From NCBI GenBank assembly GCA_947650285.1, contig CANTFL010000089.1, forward strand, positions 1-64,000: 64,000 nucleotides of DNA, written 5' to 3'. Position 1 is the stretch's first letter. Each line of letters starts with the position of its first letter. Source of the DNA: Hyaloperonospora brassicae (lineage: Eukaryota > Oomycota > Peronosporomycetes > Peronosporales > Peronosporaceae). The notes beneath the pieces are model-generated. The model was not told the origin of the DNA and ran no database searches. It worked only from the letters and a program-made list of their open reading frames with translations. A program made the translations under genes and the position numbers. Shown here one piece after another: positions 58,138-64,000 of the stretch.

Positions 58138-60338
58138 ATGTTTGCGCAAAGGTCCGTCCATATGGTATTGTGATCCTACTGCACTTCGGAGCTCAAACGT
58201 TGTGCTGTCGCTGTGTTTGCCGATTTGCACACGTCCTAACTACAGCTCCCGTCGCGCTCTGTCAACGCGCTCGTGGGTCGTCACGCGCTCTCTGAGTTCG
58301 CTCCGCACGCATTCGTGTGGAGAACTCCGCCAATCGCCTCACGAAGGGCAACACGTGACGCTGAGTGGATGGGTGGACGCACTGCGTCCATTTGGTCATG
58401 TCTCGTTTGTGTCACTTCGGGACCGGTACGGCGTGACGCAACTTGTCCTGGAAAAGGAGTTTCTCCAATCAGCAGGTTCGGAATCCGTCGATCCATATGC
58501 CACAGGGCCACGAACAGTAGCGCACGCGTGACTTTCTGACGGCACTTTGTACCTGTGACATGTGTCGATACGTGACAGAAAATGTGGTGCGTAGGATTCG
58601 ACCCGAGTCCGTCGTGCAAGTTTCAGGCACTGTTCGGGCTCGACCACTTCATATGCGCAACGAGAACATGGCGACGGGAGCTATTGAGGTCGTTGTCCAC
58701 GCGATAACCGAACTGAACACGTGTGTGAACTTACCAATGCAAGTGGCTACGGGATCACTTGTCGCGAACGAAGACACGCGACTGCGGCATCGGTACTTGG
58801 ACCTCCGTCGTCCAGCGTTGCAGCAGAACCTCATTATCCGCTCACAGATATCACTCGCTGCGCGTAACTTCTTGTGCGCGGAGGGGTTTCTGGAAATCGA
58901 GACGCCGACGCTGTTCAAAAGCACTCCAGAAGGTGCACGAGAGTTTCTCGTGCCAACACGTAATCGAGGGCTGTTTTACGCGTTGACGCAGAGTCCGCAG
59001 CAGTACAAGCAGTTGCTTATGGTGGGCGGGTTGGATCGGTACTTCCAGCTGGCGAGGTGCTACCGTGACGAAGGCGGTCGAGCAGACCGTCAGCCAGAGT
59101 TCACCCAGATCGATTTGGAAATGTCGTTTGTCACGCGCGAAGACGTAATGCACTTGGTCGAGCGCCTGGTGAAGCAAATGTGGAAAGCTGCGGACAAGGA
59201 GCTACCGGATCGTCCATTTGTTCGCATGACTTTCGACGAGGCTATGCACCGCTTTGGTGTAGACAAACCCGATACACGGTATGGTATTGAGCTGCAGGAT
59301 GTCGACGACCTGTTGCAAGGATGCGAGTTTGGCCCATTCAAGACGGCACTAGCAGATCGCCCTGTCAAGGTCCATAGCAAACGCGGAGTCGTTCGTGCCA
59401 TCAATGCGAAGTGCCTCTCATGTGGTGCTGGAGTCTCGCGCAAGGACATTGGTGAACTGGAGAAAGCAGCTAAGCGCGCATCTAGCACTGCCGCTGCGTT
59501 TGTCGTCAAGGTGAAGCCTGGAAAGCAGTGGCAATCGTCGCTCGCTAAACACTTGTCGACTTTCGAAATCGATCAGCTGAACGAGCGTCTCGACGCTGCT
59601 GAAGGCGATGTTCTCATTTTCTCTGCCGGGCCATACCACGATGTCAATACGTTGCTCGGACGCTTGCGCACCCACGTCTCGCGGATGTTGTACGCCATGG
59701 GTTTCTTGCAAGCAGAGCTGGACCCGACCAACTTCCATCACCTCTGGGTGATTGATTTCCCCATGTTCGAGCGCAGTGAAGATAACGAAGATGGGGTCGC
59801 TCCTGACAGCGAAGGCAGCGTGCCGCTGTCTGCAACACATCATCCTTTCACCGCGCCTCACACTGACCACGCAGCACTTTTGGACGAGATCTTGACACAT
59901 GCTGCTAAAGGCGAAGCGAAGAGAAGTTTGCTGGAAGACCCATTGGTCGTCGAGAAGCTACTGAGTCTCACGGCGCAGCACTACGATATCGTATGCAACG
60001 GCTGGGAGCTGGGAGGAGGATCGATTCGTATCCACCAGGCACAGCTGCAACAAGCTGTGTTTGAAGATGTGCTCGAGCTGCCACAGGTGCAACGTCAGAG
60101 CTTTGAGCACCTCCTACAGGCTCTCAGCCACGGAGCTCCACCTCACGGCGGCATTGCGCTGGGCCTCGACCGCCTCATTGCAATTTTGTGCGGAGCGCCG
60201 AGTTTGCGTGACGTGATCGCGTTCCCAAAGACCTCCTCAGGCAACGAGCTGATGACCAATGCACCAGGACCAGTGCTCCCTGAACAGCTCAAGGAGTATC
60301 ATGTCGAGGTGCAGCACGAGAAAGAGCCATCTGACTGA
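58138..60338 (+). CDS. DARS2: Organellar (bacterial-type) aspartyl-tRNA synthetase, three exons inferred
   Basis: It charges tRNA-Asp. Exons 58138-58151, 58246-58475 and 58579-60338 give 667 residues. No in-frame ATG precedes the conserved frame without the first intron. With it, the protein begins [20 protein letters not shown], a basic, acid-free mitochondrial presequence. An OB-fold anticodon domain follows ([32 protein letters not shown]). Class II motif 1 is near [20 protein letters not shown], and motif 2 is [24 protein letters not shown]-type insert comes next, then [12 protein letters not shown], and motif 3 is [16 protein letters not shown]. This is the bacterial AspS architecture, as in mitochondrial enzymes. 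Both introns are GT-AG and join codons exactly. An alternative to the second is a disabling frameshift. Confidence 0.88.
58152..58245 (+). other. Intron 1 of the aspartyl-tRNA synthetase (inferred)
   Basis: 94 bases, GTCCGT to CTAACTACAG, with a CTAAC branch-like motif just before the acceptor. Splicing joins CAA-AG to C-TCC and keeps the conserved frame. Confidence 0.6.
58476..58578 (+). other. Intron 2 of the aspartyl-tRNA synthetase (inferred)
   Basis: 103 bases, GTTCGG to GTGACAG, with CTGAC upstream of the acceptor. It joins GCA-G to AA-AAT and rebuilds the AspRS alignment between the OB-fold strands ([20 protein letters not shown]). Confidence 0.65.
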
Positions 60339-60842
60339 GCGACTGACGGACTGACTGGTTGACTGGCGCTTGGACGTGTCTGCGCGGCTGTGATAGACAT
60401 TTAGACGTTTGTTGATCAATGCACTTGCGACTTCGAGCGCGAAGCGGTGTACACTGCAACAGCATAGGGAATAAAAGCCCGTGGACTCGTTTTCGCTGAC
60501 ATCGTGACGCTAGGCGCGTCATGTTTTCGTGGCCGCATCCTCGGCGTTTAGAAGTACATCATGGAGAAGAGCTTTTATGCGATATCGCTTTTTTCTATCG
60601 TCGTTTAAACAGCGAATGTGCTGGATTTCTAAATGCATCATCTCACTCTTCGCTGACACTTAATATGCGTGAATAAGTTATGCAAGTTGGGGAGCAGATG
60701 TCTTGTGCGAAGAAAAATGCACTCTTAGAAGTAATTAAACACAGTGTCGAAACAAGTAGAGAGATTCTATTCGACGGGTCGTGCTTCGGTAACGTGCCGA
60801 CAGGGTTGCTCGCCGAACTTGTGCGTTTGAAAAAGGCCCGTG
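60339..60842. other. 3' flank of the synthetase gene
   Basis: No gene seen. AATAAAAG at about 60469 may be part of the polyadenylation region. Confidence 0.3.
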
Positions 60843-61230
60843 TGTAACGGGGCAGCCCGTTACATGATATTGTCACTTAAGGAAAGTGACAATAAAGAAT
60901 ATAAGATGGATATTCTTTAAACAATATCACCAAAGTGGTGATATTGAAGGGTCGACCAAAGGGTCTGTTCATTGGTTGATATCGTGATGATATCAACCCA
61001 CCAATCGCCGCAAGACGCGCGCAATGAGTGGTGACGAGACGTCACCATACATGCAGTTATATTAGTATAATTGAATTAAGTCAAACGAAGAGACAGTAGT
61101 TTAAAGACTTAATTCATTAATATAACAGTTCTACTTTTACCCTACCTACGCTTCCTCGCTTGCCACGTGTACGTCTGTCGGGGCACTCAAAACCCTTGCG
61201 TTAAGTTACGCAAGGGTGTGCCCCGTTACA
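60843..61230 (+). repeat. 5' LTR of element F
   Basis: 388 bases, TGTAACGGGG to CCCCGTTACA. It matches the LTRs of E with small deletions, and keeps the same hairpin chain. Confidence 0.92.
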
Positions 61231-61232
61231 CC

Positions 61233-61250
61233 TGGTAGCACTTTGTAGTC
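61233..61250 (+). other. Primer binding site of element F
   Basis: TGGTAGCACTTTGTAGTC, identical to element E. Confidence 0.6.
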
Positions 61251-61274
61251 CTTCCAAGGACCACATCATCCAAC

Positions 61275-62429
61275 ATGAACATGTTGGATGAAGAAGACAC
61301 CTTTCACGCCACGCGTGAAGGGTTTACCCATTTGAGTGACATCGAATGGGGTGCGGTAGAACGAATGAGTTCTACCGTAGGCGAACTCGTCGTCAGCACC
61401 ATGTTGGAGTCTCTAGACAGAGACCAACAACATGCTGCTATCGCCAAGTTCATTCACAATGAACTTGCTCTCGAGAGGGAGAAAGTAGCCTTGCTTCACC
61501 AGCAAGGCTCTCAACAGGCCGAGCAGTTGAGAGAACTCGGTGCTCAACAGACGGAGCTGTTGAGACAGCAGCAATTCCATGCTGCTGTGGGCGGGACGGC
61601 GCATGCGCGTCGTCCCGAAGTGATGAAAGTCGACATCTCCAAGTACAGTGGAGTCCCGGAGGACTCCCTGTTACTATGGTTTGTCGAACTCGACAGAGCC
61701 CTAAGGGCTCGTCGCGTCGAAGATGAGCAAATGAAACTCACATTTGCTCAGACCCACTTGGCAGGGCGTGCCAAAACTTGGTCCCTGGGACTCGAGAGTA
61801 GCGACCCAAATGTGTTTAGGTCGCTAGATGACTTCAAGTCCCGGCTCAGACAAACGTTTGAGCCGCCACGTGCTGAGTTCAGGGCTCGTTCAGAGCTCCT
61901 GAAACTCAAGCAGGGTAAGCGTGATGTGCACGCTTACGCACAACATATACGACTCCTTGCGAGTAGTATAACTGCAAACCCAGTTCATGAACACACGTTG
62001 ATTACGGTGTTCATGCAAGGGCTCGCAGAAGGGCCCGTCAGGAGCCACCTGTTCCGCCTTGAGCTGAATACGCTTGAAGAAGCGATATCAGCCGCGGAAC
62101 AGGAAGACTTTAGCATGAGACAGGCTCATGCTAGCTCAAACTCTTACCGTCCACCGAGACGACAAGAGATCGGAGGTCCAGAACCAATGGACCTCTGTTA
62201 TGTTGAGAGCGAGAGACCTCGCTCTACAAGCAACAAGCGATTGCAGAGGTGCAATCGCTGTCAGAAGTTAGGGCACTACGCATACGAGTGTAGTGCTCCG
62301 CGCCCAGTACCAAACAGTACAGAGCGAAATGGACGACCATTCGCCAGAAAGGGAAATGGGCGTGGGTCCAGCGCTGTTGCGAAGCCGCAACAGCGAGACG
62401 GGCCATCAAAAAATGGTCGGGGTCAGTAG
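61275..62429 (+). CDS. gag of element F, intact 384 aa
   Basis: The frame is open from ATG 61275 to TAG 62427-62429. An N-terminal Gln/Leu-rich coiled-coil-like segment covers residues about 60-110 (QQGSQQAEQLRELGAQQTEL). The Ty3 gag core covers about 120-270 (LWFVELDRALRARRVEDEQM, LAGRAKTWSLGLE, VFMQGLAEGPVRSHLFRLE). A zinc knuckle CNRCQKLGHYAYEC is at about 332-345, followed by a basic Gly/Arg-rich tail. It forms the particle and binds RNA. The start is chosen by analogy with the conserved MNM in element E and because no stop intervenes. Confidence 0.9.
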   Translation: MNMLDEEDTFHATREGFTHLSDIEWGAVERMSSTVGELVVSTMLESLDRDQQHAAIAKFIHNELALEREKVALLHQQGSQQAEQLRELGAQQTELLRQQQFHAAVGGTAHARRPEVMKVDISKYSGVPEDSLLLWFVELDRALRARRVEDEQMKLTFAQTHLAGRAKTWSLGLESSDPNVFRSLDDFKSRLRQTFEPPRAEFRARSELLKLKQGKRDVHAYAQHIRLLASSITANPVHEHTLITVFMQGLAEGPVRSHLFRLELNTLEEAISAAEQEDFSMRQAHASSNSYRPPRRQEIGGPEPMDLCYVESERPRSTSNKRLQRCNRCQKLGHYAYECSAPRPVPNSTERNGRPFARKGNGRGSSAVAKPQQRDGPSKNGRGQ

Positions 62430-62451
62430 GGGCGGAGCGCCCTACTGATCC
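62408..62451 (+). promoter_or_regulatory. Putative -1 ribosomal frameshift signal, element F
   Basis: A AAA AAT at 62408-62414 is in the gag frame. A 5-base spacer follows, then a stem at 62420-62451 (GGGTCAGTA + GGGCG pairing with CGCCC + TACTGATCC, one bulged G, GAG loop). The gag stop lies in the stem. Pol is open upstream through this site in the -1 frame and has no ATG of its own at its start. Confidence 0.65.
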
Positions 62452-64000
62452 AGCAACCTCAAGAGAATTTGCAAACCTCTTGACGAAAGTTGCTCCAGAT
62501 ACACAATCATTGTGTGTCTCTGCACCTGGTGATGACGTTTCGCTCATCACCTTGAAGTTGGAAGCGACAAATGACTTGTCGCTTCGTGCCCTAGTAGACT
62601 GTGGGGCGTCGAACAACTTTGTTCGTCGCCAGTCACTAGAGGGTCGTAGGCTCAAGTTCGTTGAGCGCGACATTCCCCTCACAAGGATGACGGTGCGCCT
62701 TGCAACAGGCGCATCGATAACCGTTGAGAAACGTGTAGTAGGAATCCACTACACGTTAGAGGGCGAGCAGTACGATGATGATTTCATCGTACTAGATCTG
62801 GATGACAAATTTGATGTCATCCTGGGATTACCTTGGCTCAGAAAATACGAGCCAAGGGTGAGCTGGCAGCATCGATCCGTGAAGATGCCTGCTGCTTGTT
62901 CATCAGATGGCCATCTGATGAACATCTTGGAGCGTCCACAAGCGTGTGGATGTTCTGCGAGTGAGTGCGATGGCCTCACTTGCGGTACGGTCGTTAGCAC
63001 GACTGCACAAGGTCACAGTGTAGTTGATCACTACACTGTGGAGCAAGCTCCCGGCGGCTGTACAGAAGTACAGGCTGCGCCGAAGGTCCACCACTCGAAT
63101 AAGTCGAGTGGACCGGGACATGGATGCATGCCTAGCGGGCAGCATCTTAGAAGAAAGAAATCCGTTGCCCCCAAGGGGCAACATGAAAATCCTAGGTCGA
63201 CTGGAGAGTCGACCGTAGAGGATCGGTGCCTGACTGTGGTTGCACAGCCACAGTCGTAAGACGTCGAGGGAATAAGTCCCCACGTACTTGAGGATGGAAT
63301 TCCTCAAGAGTCACTTGCTGAGGGATCAGGTCCTCATCAACCTGTGGAAGAAAGTTCCCAGGAAGAAACCGAGACGTTGAACGTCTTGGTTAATGACGGA
63401 TCAAGCGTAGGCGCCTATGCGCTTGATCTGATTGTGCCTCCGAAGTTAACTTCGGAGATAACTCAGTTGCCAACGCTAGAACCGAAACGGTTCTTGCGTG
63501 ATCTGCGTAGTGGCAAAGTCAAGCAGATCTGCATACTCTTCACGGAGGATGAGTATGTGGCCGATATTCGGTCGGCTACAGTATTTGCTGATAACGAACG
63601 GGTTCTCAGCAGCTCATCGATGGACGAAAGTGTCCTCGATGAGAAGACTCGGATTGAGCGATACACGTCTCAATCCTGGGAGTCACTTCAGGCAAATCCT
63701 TTGTATAAGGATTTGATCGAATTCAGGGATGTGTTCCCTGAATCCGTACCTTGCGAGTTGCCTAAAGACAAAGGCACTCGACACGAGATCGAGCTCAAAC
63801 CGGGCTCGAAGTACTGTGTCATGAAGCAGTGGCCACTGCCTCGTGAACAAGTACTAGCGATCGACAAGTTCTTTGCCGATCGCTTAGCAGCGGGCCATGT
63901 GAGGGAATCAACATCCCCTCACAGCTCTCCAACCTTCTGTGTGCGAAAGGCCACAGGAGGGTGGCGGATAGTGCACGCATTCAACAAGTTGAATGCTGCA
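62430..64000 (+). pseudogene. pol of element F, partial (protease to RT start)
   Basis: Protease DCGASNNFVRR is at about 62600 and FDVILGLPWLRKYEP at 62810. A single TAA at 63257-63259 stands where element E has GAA. The frame then stays open through LEPKRFLRDLRSGKVKQIC and the RT start (WPLPREQVLAIDKFFADRL, TFCVRKATGGWRIV) to the window edge. Without the stop the sequence looks young and intact. The rest lies outside the window. Confidence 0.88.

Larger units (their letters stand above)
60843..64000 (+). mobile_element. Ty3/gypsy chromovirus, element F (cut by the window edge)
   Basis: The 5' LTR, primer site, intact gag and the protease to early RT part of pol are of the same family as element E (very similar throughout). 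The 5' flank CCGTG is the candidate target duplication; the other end is outside the window. One in-frame TAA (63257-63259) interrupts pol, otherwise it is open to the end. Confidence 0.92.

Noticed and set aside
59418..59900. 160-codon minus ORF
   Set aside because: Antisense shadow of the aspartyl-tRNA synthetase.
1..64000. tRNA and rRNA genes
   Set aside because: No cloverleaf or rRNA core motif was seen by eye; an automated scan would be needed to exclude them fully.

Overview
This window looks like a repeat-rich region of an oomycete (Peronosporales) genome, most likely a Phytophthora or downy mildew. The evidence is one nuclear gene pair of eukaryotic type, a secreted effector-like ORF, a decayed WRKY19-type Cys repeat gene, and several Ty3/gypsy and Ty1/copia elements. 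Only about 4 kb of the 64 kb looks like functional host coding sequence. The species cannot be fixed from the sequence alone.

Layout. 1-4070: a decayed gypsy element on the minus strand with a decayed extra ORF on the plus strand (element A). 4414-16209: a second decayed gypsy element with LTRs, a 15-bp minisatellite in the 5' LTR, dual RNase H and another extra ORF on the opposite strand (B). 16210-20734: almost featureless, with one gypsy scrap. 20735-21843 plus 29548-30052: an EttA-type ABC-F pseudogene split by a 7.7-kb gypsy insertion (C, 21844-29547, minus strand), which also has an opposite-strand ORF. 30450-36610: a pair of roughly 270-bp inverted repeats around a gene relic, entered by a copia element (D, 31567-36198) with an ATGAT target duplication. 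37246-37687: an old inverted solo LTR. 38179-46168: a nearly complete chromovirus (E) whose only damage is stops and frameshifts. 46169-54295: gene-poor, with a broken Cys-repeat gene and a solo LTR at 52288-52678 with a clean CTACA duplication. 54296-54856: a putative secreted protein. 56783-60338: head-to-head TRM82/WDR4 (tRNA m7G methyltransferase subunit) and organellar aspartyl-tRNA synthetase. 60843-64000: the 5' part of a second chromovirus of the E family (F).

Two signals stand out. First, all four gypsy elements whose 3' part is visible carry an extra ORF on the opposite strand, between the end of pol and the 3' LTR. In A and E it is the same protein, with a Cys cluster resembling Zn2Cys6 and a C-terminal coiled coil, and in E it overlaps the pol reading frame for about 630 bp. 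Second, the LTRs and coding sequence of E and F (and the LTRs of C) are saturated with short perfect inverted repeats. These occur at a density far above chance, and in the examples I checked the differences between E and F often fall in the loops. E and F also share a textbook-looking -1 frameshift signal at the gag/pol junction.
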